Below are positions 24,131 to 34,713 of a DNA stretch of 64,000 bases, piece after piece. Under the pieces are notes generated by a model. The model saw only the letters and a list, made by a program, of their open reading frames with translations, searched no databases and was not told the origin of the DNA. Made by a program: the position numbers and the translations under genes. The stretch's first letter is position 1, and every line of letters begins with the position of its first letter. Source of the stretch: Cephalotus follicularis (taxonomy: Eukaryota > Streptophyta > Magnoliopsida > Oxalidales > Cephalotaceae); NCBI GenBank assembly GCA_001972305.1, contig BDDD01005844.1:1-64000 (forward strand). The letters are read 5' to 3'.

Positions 24131-24731
24131 ATCTCCCCCTTTTTGATGATTGACAAAACAAACCTGATATTGCATGATTTTGACATAATTAACATTTAAC
24201 ACTACTGAAATTAACTCAACTACAAATTATCAAGTCTAAAACCTTTGTTAAAGTGATTTAGCAACAATTCTCCCCCTTTTTGTATGCATAGTCAAAAAAA
24301 ATAATATAAGGTAATGCATACCATGTAATGCATACCTAAGCAATTTACCAATTCTATTTACCAATGCAATACCAATCTCTCCCTTTTTGTCAAACAACAA
24401 AAAGTTCAAAGAAACTCCCCCTTAATCATAGCATATGTTTAAACATTTAACAATGTGCTTGAGTAAAAACAATTTTTCTTTAACTAAAGCATACACAAAT
24501 TTAAATTATGGAGAGGAACCAAAATAATAGCAAGCATAATCAATATAATCAATTCAAAGAAACACACTGAAAATCCATTACATAAATAATAAAGCAAATT
24601 CATTACATAAACTTCAAAGTCATCTCACAATAAAACACCAAGTTTATCAACTATTAAACTACAAATTCTCAACAATTTCATCTTCATCACATATTACAAG
24701 AAAACAAAACATGATATGCATGAGATGTTGC
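24131..24731 (-). other. Region between env-like ORF and 3' LTR
   Basis: On the minus strand this AT-rich stretch ends in the polypurine tract next to the LTR. Three GGGGGAGA-like blocks occur (about 24135, 24270, 24377, and again near 24415), resembling extra polypurine tracts. No gene. Confidence 0.5.
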
Positions 24732-25862
24732 TCAAGATGATCCGAGAGGTGGTTGTTGAGGGAAGGCATTTTGGAACATTTGGATCATTTGGGTCATTTG
24801 TGCATCTTGCGAATCGAGGTGATCATAAATTTGATCCACCCTTCCTTGAATGTATTCAATGTTGACTTGGGCAAGATCCATCCTCGCTTGTAGCGACTCC
24901 ATGGTTGGTCGACTACTTCCACTGCCGCTTCCTCCAACACTTGGCCTTACTTCAAATCTATCTCCGTCATCATCTTCTTCTTCTTCTTCCCCGATATCTC
25001 TCCCAACATCTACAGCCGGTTCCCTCACCGGTGCTCTTCCTGCAGCTTGTATCTTCACCCATAGACCATCTTCAAACTTGATATTACAATTCCTTAAACC
25101 GGCTTTGTTTATCAATTGTTTGGTTTTCGGTTTGACATTGTGTTCATCTTTAAGGTCAATGTCTAGGGTGGCTAGAATTCTACTTAGAAGCATAAGATAT
25201 GGGAGGTGATTGGGTCTTGACAAAATATGGTTAACAATAAGGTATGAGAGATTGACAGGGGTCCCATTCTTTATGCAAGCTACTAATTTTAGGTCTCGCT
25301 CGGATGGAAGAGTATGCGAGCCCTCTCTTGGTAACAAAGTATTGGTAACTAGAAATAAAAGAATGCGGGTAGCTATGGGCAAATGGCTACTAGTGACGGT
25401 CATAATTGGATTGACATTGGACCGTTCTAAGCAAATTTACAATGCATCGGATTTTTCAATATCATTAAAGTGTGTGATACTGGTGCATGGAATTCCTAGG
25501 GTTTCACTAATGAATTCAGGGGTTATTTCAACAGCATCCCCAAGAATAAAAGATTTGGCAACACAATTGGTGGTTTTCTCAAGGTTAGCATAAAAAAGTT
25601 TTACTAACCTAGGGTATATAGGGTGAGATGAACACAAATAATCAAACCAACCTAATTGTTCAAGCCATGGTCTAATGGAAGCAATATTGCAAGTTAAAAT
25701 CTCCCTATCTAACCATTTTTCATGGTGTAATTTGACAGAATTCAAAACAAAGTTGTACCTCTCCTCTTTTTCCTTGGATAGAAAGAGGTCAACATCATAG
25801 TCCATTCTCGTATTTGAGCTTCCATGCTTGGTTCCCGTGCTTTTTCTCTTCCTTGAAGCCAT
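24732..25862 (-). pseudogene. Envelope-like ORF of SIRE-type retrotransposon, one stop
   Basis: About 376 codons starting MASRKRKSTG at 25862. An early region typical of plant envelope-like / plant-transposon-protein domains is visible (LSKEKEERYNFVLN, LGWFDYLC, RLVKLFYANLE, ISETLGIP). An acidic run follows (DIGEEEEEDDDGD), then Gly-Ser-rich sequence, and a C-terminal coiled coil (MESLQARMDLAQVNIEYIQ, residues about 320-365). One in-frame TAA (25437-25439) interrupts it after KSDAL; otherwise the frame is open to 24732. I see no signal peptide or membrane-spanning segment, so 'envelope' is only a family label. Four CAGTCGACTGG-type motifs lie just upstream (25978-26052). Confidence 0.7.
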
Positions 25863-26404
25863 AGATGATAGAGGGGACGAATTTTGGTGATTTTTACGGT
25901 TTTGGCAGTGTTTGGGGAGGAGAGATTGTGAGAGAGAGGGAAAAAATCGCGTTTTTATAAAACTGGTCTGTGTAAAAACAGTTGACTGGTGTCTTTGGAC
26001 AGTCGACTAGATCACAGACAGTTGACTGGACCAGGACACCAGTCGGCTGGAATCTGCAGAACTTGAATTTGGCAGATTTGAGTCTTTTCTTTGATCCGTA
26101 AAATCATAGTCATCTATTATTAACTAATAGTGACTTAGATATTTGAGCATTTTGATATGATTGAGTTAAAAACTCAATGTTTGATGCAAGACATGATTTA
26201 AAAAATATATATGCATCCAATCATATAATTGCATTCAAAAATTCGTAAAACATACAAACATACCAATAATATGAAATTTACACAACCAAAACACTTACTA
26301 TACATGTGCTTACTAGTCATATTTATAGCTTGATGTTCCATAGTACCATTTCCTTTGAGCACACCTACAAAGTAAGAAATTTAAACTTTTGGTACCCAAA
26401 TAAA
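25863..26404 (-). other. 5' flank of the env-like ORF, deletion junction
   Basis: It contains a palindrome sub-cluster (25978-26052), then AT-rich non-coding sequence. Near 26400 it joins the truncated 5' LTR without a primer-binding site, so the junction marks the deletion that removed gag-pol. Confidence 0.55.
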
Positions 26405-27148
26405 TTTTAAACTTCTTGAAACAAGCTTCGATATTGATTTGAAAGATGTAGGATTGCTCTTGAGTTGCTTGGAAGAAGTGTGTATTGTCTTGTTATCTCT
26501 TGCTGTGTCTTTTATGTAAAGATACCACATTCTTCCTTATATAGAGATGCTCCAACGGATCTATTTTTAAGCTTTCAGACCAAATCCAGTCGGCTGGATT
26601 TTCCTTGCAATCGGTTGAAGAAAATGTTGTGCATTTGTAATTATAGCCGTTGGAGAGTGGCAGTCGGCTGGATGAACTGGGCAGTCGACTGTGTGCCTTG
26701 GCAGTCGACTGGTGCTCTGTTCCAGTCGGCTGGTTAAGCTGAAATTGGATTTATAGAAGCTACTGGTTGAAATGTGCACTTCTTGGCAGTCGGCTGGAAA
26801 GCCTTGGCAGTCGACTGGATTGTCATGGCAGTCGACTGTAGCCCTGAGGCAGTCGGCTGGCTGGAGTGCAATTGCAGGTGCTGGGTTTCTTTGAAGGTCC
26901 AGTCAGCTATTCATCCTTGGGCAGTCGGCTACTCAACCTCAACAGTCGGCTGTTCATCATGGCAGTCGACTGGATTGTGCCTGTTTCTGCAATTTACACC
27001 TTTGCAACACTTTCAACATACAATGAAGTGAGTATATGTGTTTGTAACATATCAAAACATGCATACAAGTATTTCTTGTTTGTTACTTGTTTGTTAATCA
27101 TCGAAACATAATTCTTTAACATGATTAAAGGGGTGGCAAAAGCCAACA
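26405..27148 (-). repeat. Truncated 5' LTR of SIRE-like element
   Basis: Nearly identical to 23395-24130, including the palindrome cluster (26585-26973). It lacks the counterpart of 22969-23394. A 10-base local duplication (TTGTTTGTTA) separates the copies near 27080. High identity between the two LTRs indicates a fairly recent insertion. Confidence 0.85.
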
Positions 27149-27153
27149 GTTTC

Positions 27154-27957
27154 TGATGTGGGAAAAAATCTATCTATTAACGAATGACACATGTCCACCG
27201 CAGACATAGTCAAGTGTCTAGGGGCTTTGAATCTTACATGGATACGGATCAGAGGAAGCTCATTAACTCCAGCTAGAGAAGTAGGTGAGGACATCCTCTT
27301 CGGAATAAGCGCCGAGAAACTCCTCCTTGGTTGCATGGTAGAGGACGCCCTCCTCGGCACCACTGCCGAGGACCTCATCCTCCTTAGTTGCATCACATAA
27401 GACCTCTTCCTCGGTAGCATTGTAGAGGAGCTAGTGCTTCAGGCACAAGCCCTTGAAGAAGACCTTGAAGCGGAAAAGAGACCAAAGGACCTGTCTTTCC
27501 TCGTCCTCCGCAGGATGAAGCCATAAAATCAGCATACATTCCAAGGGTTTGTCTTTTCAAACTTGGAAAGATAGGATACAGTAATGTATTGACACAAAAC
27601 CTGGCGGAGATCAAGGGAAATGTCCGAGATCCTCGGTATTTCCTTAGGGGGTACCTATCACCTCTGATTTACACGCTCAGGCAGTTACAAATCAGCTCTA
27701 TAAATACCAGTTTCACAGTCGAGACAAAGGTTAGCCATTTTAGCACTCTAAAGACCTTATTTTCTCTGTGCGACATATAACTTGAGCGTCAGAGTGTCCC
27801 CGGGAGAACAACCTCCTAGACCTTCAACCTTTTTTGCTCTATTTATGCAGGGATCATCAACCAAATCACCTTCTCAGGCATAGATTCAGGCGTTTCCACT
27901 AAGAAATCAAAGCCCTCCACGTAGCGTACTGTTGAAGAAAAGTTTTCTGCATCAATA
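27154..27957 (+). repeat. 5' LTR of Retand-like element 2 (804 bp)
   Basis: Starts TGATGTGGGAAAAAATC and ends GCATCAATA (the CA end is mutated). TATAAATA box at 27699-27706. The first 190 bases match the interrupted 3' LTR (37635-37673 plus 40240-40393); the second half matches the LTR at 3441-3993. Confidence 0.85.
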
Positions 27958-27958
27958 G

Positions 27959-27975
27959 TTGGCACCATCTGTGGG
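27959..27975 (+). other. Primer-binding site
   Basis: TTGGCACCATCTGTGGG follows the LTR directly. It matches the TTGGCGCC-type site usual in Tat-lineage elements with substitutions, so it would prime poorly. The tRNA is not assigned. Confidence 0.7.
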
Positions 27976-28002
27976 AAGCGTAGTAAAAAGTCATCAAGAA
28001 TC

Positions 28003-29660
28003 ATGCCTCCGAGAAAGAACATCGATAACTCTAGACTCACCGGCAGCCGACAACAGGAGATCCCACCTCTTCCTCCTAAAGCTGGTCAAGTTGCGGCCCC
28101 GGAACAAGCTCCCGTCACCGGGGAGCAATTCAATCAGCTCCTCCAGGGGATGGAGCGTCTCACTGACTTGTTGGTTACCAGCTTAGCCAACCAAAACTAG
28201 GTCGGACCTGTTCAGCCATTGGTCCGAGGACAGAGTGGCCTTATTAGGCCAGTGGTGGAGATAGGGAACCCCCGAGGTGCCAGGAGAAACCCGCCAAGGG
28301 GGGGGGGAGACTCCCTCCGAGGTGGTCAGAGGACAATATTCCCCTGGGGAGGAGACCTGAGATCAATGCATCTCAGAGGGCAGAGTCCTCAACTGTCCGG
28401 GATCAGCCCAACGATCCCAGAAGAGTGCATCCTGAACGCCAGGCCATGGAGGTGGATCCCCAAGGGGAAGCCAGGGGAGCAGAGGATGCACAGGCTCAGT
28501 CTAATGCCCTACGCAGAGCAGGAAGGGTCCAAGGGAGCAGGGTAGACCGTGCGATCACACTGGCTAGGGAGTCACAAGTCTCTAGCAGGGCCAGGAACAT
28601 TAAGGATGTGGAGCAAGCAGTGAATAAAAGGCTTGCTGAGATGGAAAGAAGGTTCCGAGGAGCAGAACAGCTAAGGGGATGTCTGTCTGAGGTGCGCAAC
28701 ATTAGCGCACACCCCTTCACATCTGAGATCATGGCGGAGCATATTCCCAGCGGATTCCAACTCCCAAGTCTCGACAAGTATGATGGGTCCACGGATCCTA
28801 TCCAACATGTTCGAACCTACATTGAAACCATGTTGGTGCACCAAGCCTCGGACACCACACTTTGCCGAGGATTCCTGGAAATATTGACCGGTGCAGCCCA
28901 GTCGTGGTATTTCACCCTGGCTAAGGGTTCGGTGGAGAATTTTGATCTGTTTACAGAACTGTTCGTAACCAAGTTCCTCAACAGTACTACGCAGAGGAGG
29001 AACTCTACTCATTTGATCAATGTGGTGCAGGGTAGAGATGAGTCACTGAGGGATTACCTTACCAGGTTCAATAGGGAGTCTCTCACAGTGAAAGACCTGG
29101 AGCCTTCCTTTGCCATGGCAGCATTGAATAGTGGGCTGAGGAGTAACTCAGCATTCACTTTCTCCCTTTTGAAGAAACCCGCGATGGAAATGGCAAACCT
29201 GCTAAGAAGAGCAGAAAAGTATGTCAACGCCGAGGAAGAGATGGCAGCCAGGAAATAGAAAACACCCTAGTCGGGCCATCAGGAGGAGAAAGGGGAGCAT
29301 TCACAAAATGCTCCCGGGAGGAAGGAGAAGAGGAAGGAGAGGTCCGAACTATCCAAAGAAGACCTCAGGCACAAGCTCTCCAGGAGAGAGAACTCGCCCA
29401 GGGGAGAGGAACCTATCCCATCCTACAATAACTTTGCCCCCCTCCTGGACACACGCACCAGAATACTTGCAGTGGAGAAGGATAAGGTCCCCATCCAGTG
29501 GCCTGAAAAGATGAGGTCCCCAGCAAAGAAGAGGGACGTAGAAAAATACTGCCGATATCATCGTGACCACGGGCATGATACCGAGGAGTGTAGGTAGTTG
29601 AAGAATCAGATTGATGACCTAATTCGGAAGGGGCACCTGCGCAAGTATGTGGATAGAGAT
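28003..29660 (+). pseudogene. Retand-like gag (retrotransposon gag domain, zinc knuckle), broken
   Basis: The frame starts MPPRKNIDNS at 28003, stops at a TAG (28198-28200, SLANQN*VGP), continues in the same frame, and shifts at a run of ten G near 28300. The gag core is open from 28425 to 29258: GFQLPSLDKYDGSTDP, LTGAAQSWYFTLAKGS, LFVTKFLNS and ESLRDYLTRFNRESL are typical. A TAG ends it at 29256-29258. A CCHC-like knuckle, CRYHRDHGHDTEEC, is read at about 29549-29590 in a further frame and is followed at once by another TAG in place of Gln. No functional Gag can be made. Confidence 0.8.
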
Positions 29661-29823
29661 GCTCCCCAGGAAAGAAGGGAGTAAAAGAGAGAAGAGGCTT
29701 CTCGGCAGCAGGAGGAGCAGCTAACAACAACCTAGAGGTGTCATCCACACTATCGCTGGGGGGGTCGCATCTGTTGGCGACCACAAAAATGCCAGAAAAG
29801 CCTATGGGAGGCAATCCCTTGCC

Positions 29824-32800
29824 ATGCAACAGATTCATCACAGCAAAAGGCTGAGAATAGAAAGAGACGAGGAGGTGATATCCTTCTCGGAGGCGGACTA
29901 TGAGGGAGTACGTCTCCCTCACGATGATCCAGTGGTTATAACTCTTCAAGTAGCACTTTTCACTATGAAGAGGATTCTCATTGATAGTGGGAGCTCGGCT
30001 GATATCCTATACAAACATGCATTTGATCATCTGAGGATATCGACCGACCAGCTAAAGCCCATGAAGACCCCACTGGTTGGCTTTGCAGGGGAGATGGTCC
30101 ATCCTCTGGAATCCATCGACCTATCCGTGGTTGTAGTCACGGCCCCATGCCAGACCCAGGTAGAGATGACGTTCCTGGTGGTGGACACACCAAGCCATTA
30201 CAATATAAATAATTGGGCGACACGGTCTGAACCTCATGGAGGCAATAGTGTCCACGAGACACTTACTGATGAAGTTCCCTACTAGATTTGGCGTGGGGGA
30301 AGCTAGAGGAGATCAACAGGTGGCAAGGCAGTGTTACAAGACTGCCATCAGGGATAAAGGGAAGGACAAAGTACTTCCTATTGCGAATGTGGAGCTCAGA
30401 GGAGACGTGGAACCTGAGCGTCCGCGACCTATTGAGGACGTGATCCAAGTGCCCCTGGAAGAGGGCAACTCTGAAATAATGTTCCAAGTTGGCTCACAGT
30501 TTGGAGAGGTGGAGAAGGGGGAATTAATAACATTCCTCCAAAACAAAAAAGATGTGTTTGCCTGGTCGGCAGAGGAGGTCCCTGGGATCAGCCCGAATGT
30601 AATGGTCCACAAGCTAAATGTGGATCCAATGAGGCCTCCGACTAGGTAAAAGAAGAGGAACTTTGCTCCTGAGAGGCAGCAGACAATAGCCGAGGAGGTG
30701 AGCAAGCTCTTGCAGGCAGGGTTCATAAAGGAAGTACATTACTCAGACTAGCTGGCGAACCCAGTACTGGTCAAAAAAGCAAACGGCAAGTGGAGGATGT
30801 GTATTGACTTCACAGACCTCAACAAAGCTTGTCCCAAGGATCACTTCCCTCTCTCAAAGATAGATCAGTTGGTGGATGCGACATCGGGCTACAGAATGTT
30901 AAGCTTCTTAGATGCCTACTCGGGATACAATCAAATCCCTATGTATGGGCCCGACGAGAACAAGACAGCTTTCATCACGGACCGGGGGATGTATTGTTAT
31001 AAGGCCATGCCCTTCGGACTGAAGAATGCAGGGGCCACCTACCAACAATTGGTCAAAAAAATCTTTAAGCCTCAGATTGGGAGAAACATGGAGGTCTACA
31101 TTGACGACATGCTCGTCAAGACCCCAGCCAGGAACCCCCACATTAAAGACTTGGAGGAAAAATTTGAGGTAATGAGGAGATACAACATGAAACTCAACCC
31201 ATCCAAGTGCACTTTTGGGGTCACCTCTGGAAAATTCCTCGGGTTCATGGTCTCGAGGAAAAGAATAGAGGCCAACCCAGAGAAGATCACGGCAGTTCAA
31301 ACTATGAGGCCTCCCTAGACCATCAGGGATGTTCAAAAGCTAAATGGGAAGATTGCAGCCCTGAGCAGGTTTGTGTCAAAATTAGTAAAGAATGGCCTCC
31401 CTTTCTTTAAGGTGCTTAGGGATCCCAAGGGATTTTCTTGGTCATACGAGTGTCAAGCAGCTTTCAACAAGTTGAAGGAATACCTGGCTTCCCCTCCTCT
31501 GATCTCAAAACCTAAGGACGGGGAAGACTTGTATTTGTACCTTGCGGCCACCTCGGGCGCAGTGATTGCAGTGCTAGTCAGGGAGGAGGAGAAAGTTCAA
31601 AAGCCAATGTACTATGTAAGCAAAGCTTTGAATGATGCTGAGAGGAGATACCCTGAGGTAGAGAAGTTTGCCTATGCTCTGATCATAGCGGCTAGAAAAT
31701 TGAGGCCGTATTTTCAAGCCCATACAATCAAAGTTCTTACTGACAAACCACTCAAACAAGTTCTTGCGAAGCATGACACCTCAGGAAGATTAATCAAGTG
31801 GTCAATCAAGCTAGGTGAGTATGATGTGAAGTTCGAAGCCAGACCAGCCATCAAATCATAGGTCTTGGCCGACTTTGTTGGAGATAATACACCTACGGAG
31901 TGTATGGAGGAGAACCCCTCCGAGAACAAGAGGGGGATATGGAAGTTATCCGTGGATGGCTCATCCTGCATTACTGGCAGTTGAGTAGGATTGGTATTAA
32001 CAAGCCCAGATGGTTAGACATTGGAGTATGCTCTGAGGTTTGGCTTTAAAGCTACAAACAACAAAGCTAAGTAGGAAGCTCTGATAGCCAGGCTGATAAT
32101 TGCAAAGCACTTGGAGGTGCAAAAGATAGAGGCCAGTGATTCTCAGCTAGTAGTTGGTCTGACAAGTGGAGAGTATGAAGCCCGAGAAAACCCAATGGCC
32201 AAGTACTTATCACATTTTTAGAGTTTGAAGTTGGCCTTCGAAGTTCTAAAGGTCTTGAAAGTACCCAAAGCGGAAAACGTCTGAGCAGACCAGTTATCAA
32301 AACTAGCCACGGCAGGGAAGCTGGAGAAAAATCAAACCGTGTTAGTTGACTACTTGGACAGGCCCATCATCTCTGAAGTAAATGTGATGGATATAGACAT
32401 ACCATAGGAGCCAAATTGGATGACTCTCTTTATCAACTAGCTGAGGAATGAGATTTTACCCAAGGATCCCGTAGAGGCAAGAAAACTTGTGTACAGATCA
32501 AACAGGTTTCAGCTCTGAGATGACATCCTCTACAAAAGGTCATTCTATTTTCCTTGGCTGAGGTGCTTGACTCCCCTAGAGGCCGAATATGCTCTAAGGG
32601 AGGTCCATGAAAGAGTTTGTGGCAACCACACAGAGGGTAGAATATTGTCCCACAAGCTTTTAAGGCAAGGCTACTACCTGCCGACCTTGCACCAAGATGC
32701 TATAGACTTGGTAAGGAAATGTGACAAGTGTCAGAGGAACGCAAATATAAGCAGAAGACCTTCTCAACCTCTGACATCTATCACGGCCCCCTGGCCTTTT

Positions 32801-33652
32801 GCACAGTGGGGGATGAACTTCATCGGACCACTTACCGTGGGGACAAGCCAGAGGAAGTTCCTCATTGTAGCAGTGGATTATTTTACCAAGTGGGTAGAAG
32901 CAGAACCCCTGGCCATAATCACAGAAAAGAACACGGAAAGCTTTGTATGGAAGTCCATCATCTGTAGATTTGGAGTCCCGAGAACAATAGTCTCAGACAA
33001 TGATAAGCAATTTGATTGCCAAGCCTTCTGTGACTTTTGCAAAGAATGGAGAATAGAGCATAGGCTAGCCTCAGTAGCCTACCCCCAGAGCAATGGTCAA
33101 GTCGAGGTGATCAACAGAGAAATCATCTCGGGCTTAAAGAAGCGCCTTGAAGACAGCAAAGGAAGATGGACAAGGGAGCTACCAAGTGTACTATGGGCAT
33201 ATAGAACCACTCCTCGGACCACAATTGGTGAGTCCCCATACAGCCTTTGTTTTGGGGCTGAAGCTATGATACCGGTGGAGATTGGTGTGCAATCACCAAG
33301 GGTTGTGCACGTCACTGAAGAAAACAATGAAGAAGGACTTAGATGCTTCCTCAATTTGGTAGAAGAGCTCAAGGACAAGGCCACCATCAGAGTTGCAGCC
33401 TACCAACAAAGGGTGAGCAGTTACTATAACAAGAGGGTAAGCCCTAGACCACTAAGGCAAGGAGATATAATCTTACGCAACTCAGCCATTTCAGATCCAA
33501 TCGGTACCAGAGGAAAACTAGCCCCCATCTGGGAAAGACCATACAAGATCAGGAGAATGCTCTGCCCAGGAACATTCAAACTTGAAACTCTTAGGGGAAG
33601 GGAGATTGCCAGAGCTTGGAATGCCGAGCATCTGAGGAAAAACTATCAGTAA
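29824..33652 (+). pseudogene. Retand-like pol (protease, RT, RNase H, second RNase H, integrase), broken
   Basis: Protease: RILIDSGSSADILY (about 29970-30010), then a frameshift near 30215. Reverse transcriptase: 30797-31318, with WRMCIDFTDLNKACPKD, MPFGLKNAGATYQ and the catalytic YIDDMLVK (about 31099). RNase H: 31373-31861. Second, archaeal-type RNase H: about 31940-32300 (LSVDGSS, ATNNKAK*EALIARL). Integrase: 32567-33652 with an HHCC finger ending CDKCQRN and core residues in WGMNFIGPL, TIVSDND and YPQSNGQVEVINRE. The first catalytic Asp of integrase is Asn (GMN for GMD), which would abolish activity. At least ten stops interrupt the frame between 30649 and 32520, mostly TAG or TGA where Gln, Trp or Arg is expected. 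Confidence 0.88.
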
Positions 33653-34713
33653 ATTTTGTAAGTTGTACAAAATCAAGACATCAATAAAGTTGAATTTTTT
33701 CAAAAAATACTTGTTCAATATCATAGTTCCAAGTTTGCAAGGGATCGGAGGTCCAATGTTCATGTCCTCAAACCTCTGAACAGCCACTAATCAACTCCAT
33801 CAATTGTGAAATTTTACTTCAAGCATATCAGACCACGCTCCTAATGGGGCATTCAGAGTACATCTCAGTTCAGGTCCAAAGCATTCTACATTTCACAAAC
33901 ACAAGCAGAGGTCTCGAACAGACTAAGGCGACAGATGCCCAAGGGCACACTCAATAATAGACTCCTTCCGAGAAGAAAAAAAAGACTCCTTCCAAGGAGC
34001 AAAAAAGACTCCTTCCGAGGAGCACAAGAGACTCCTTCTGAGGAGAAAAAAAGATTCCTTCCGAGGAACACAAAAGGCTCCATCCAAGGAGCCCCTAAAG
34101 ACTCCCCTAGAGGAGCATCGAAAACCATACGTGCAAAAGACTTACAAGGAAGCAATAAGACTCCCCAGGGAGCGAACTCTAGTCTACAACACCATAGGAA
34201 CTTAACCGACCAGACCTAAAATCGTGTCTTGAAAGGCGAATCCATGGAAACTCGCAACGATCAAGCTCGTTGTACTGAGCACTTTGAAACAAGTGTCCCT
34301 ACGAGGACTGCAAGCTCAGGTGACCTGGTCCACAACATGATGAACCAGACGATATCTTGCTCGGCAAACCCATAGGAACTTGCACGAGCAGACTAAAGAC
34401 TTAGTCTACGAACACCACAGAACTCGTAAAGACTAAGTCTGATTACTTAAGCACTTTTGAAACAAAGTGTCCTACGTGGATTATAAAGCTTAAGTGATCA
34501 CATATATGAAAAGTCTATGAGTTAGACTAAGGTAAAATTCCTAAGAGAATTGTAAGCATATATATATGCAAAGCTCAAGCACACAATGTGAAGAAATAAA
34601 GGCGAGATCCGAGAATACTGAAAGGTTCATTTTCTATTGATACTCCAAAAGATTACAAGTTCAGAAAAATAAAAAAGAGGCTATTACAACTTGGAAGCGA
34701 AAAATAAGAAAAG
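33653..34713 (+). repeat. Non-coding region with GACTCCTTCCGAGGAG minisatellite
   Basis: From about 33957 to 34115 a unit of about 23 bases (GACTCCTTCCGAGGAGCA plus A-rich spacer) repeats about seven times with decay. Each unit contains the inverted pair CTCC...GGAG. Around it is spacer between integrase and the antisense ORF; no gene. Confidence 0.7.

Larger units (their letters stand above)
22969..27148 (-). mobile_element. SIRE/Maximus-like Ty1/copia element, internally deleted
   Basis: Two LTR copies (22969-24130 and about 26405-27148) flank a region containing only an envelope-like ORF. On the minus strand a polypurine tract (AAAAAGGGGGAGAT, near 24131-24146) directly precedes the LTR start TGTTGGCTTTTGCC, which gives the orientation. 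A 5-bp duplication gtttc lies at 22964-22968 and 27149-27153. The last 430 bases of the 5' LTR, the primer-binding site, gag, protease, integrase and reverse transcriptase are missing. Envelope-like ORFs between pol and the 3' LTR are typical of the SIRE lineage. Confidence 0.8.
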
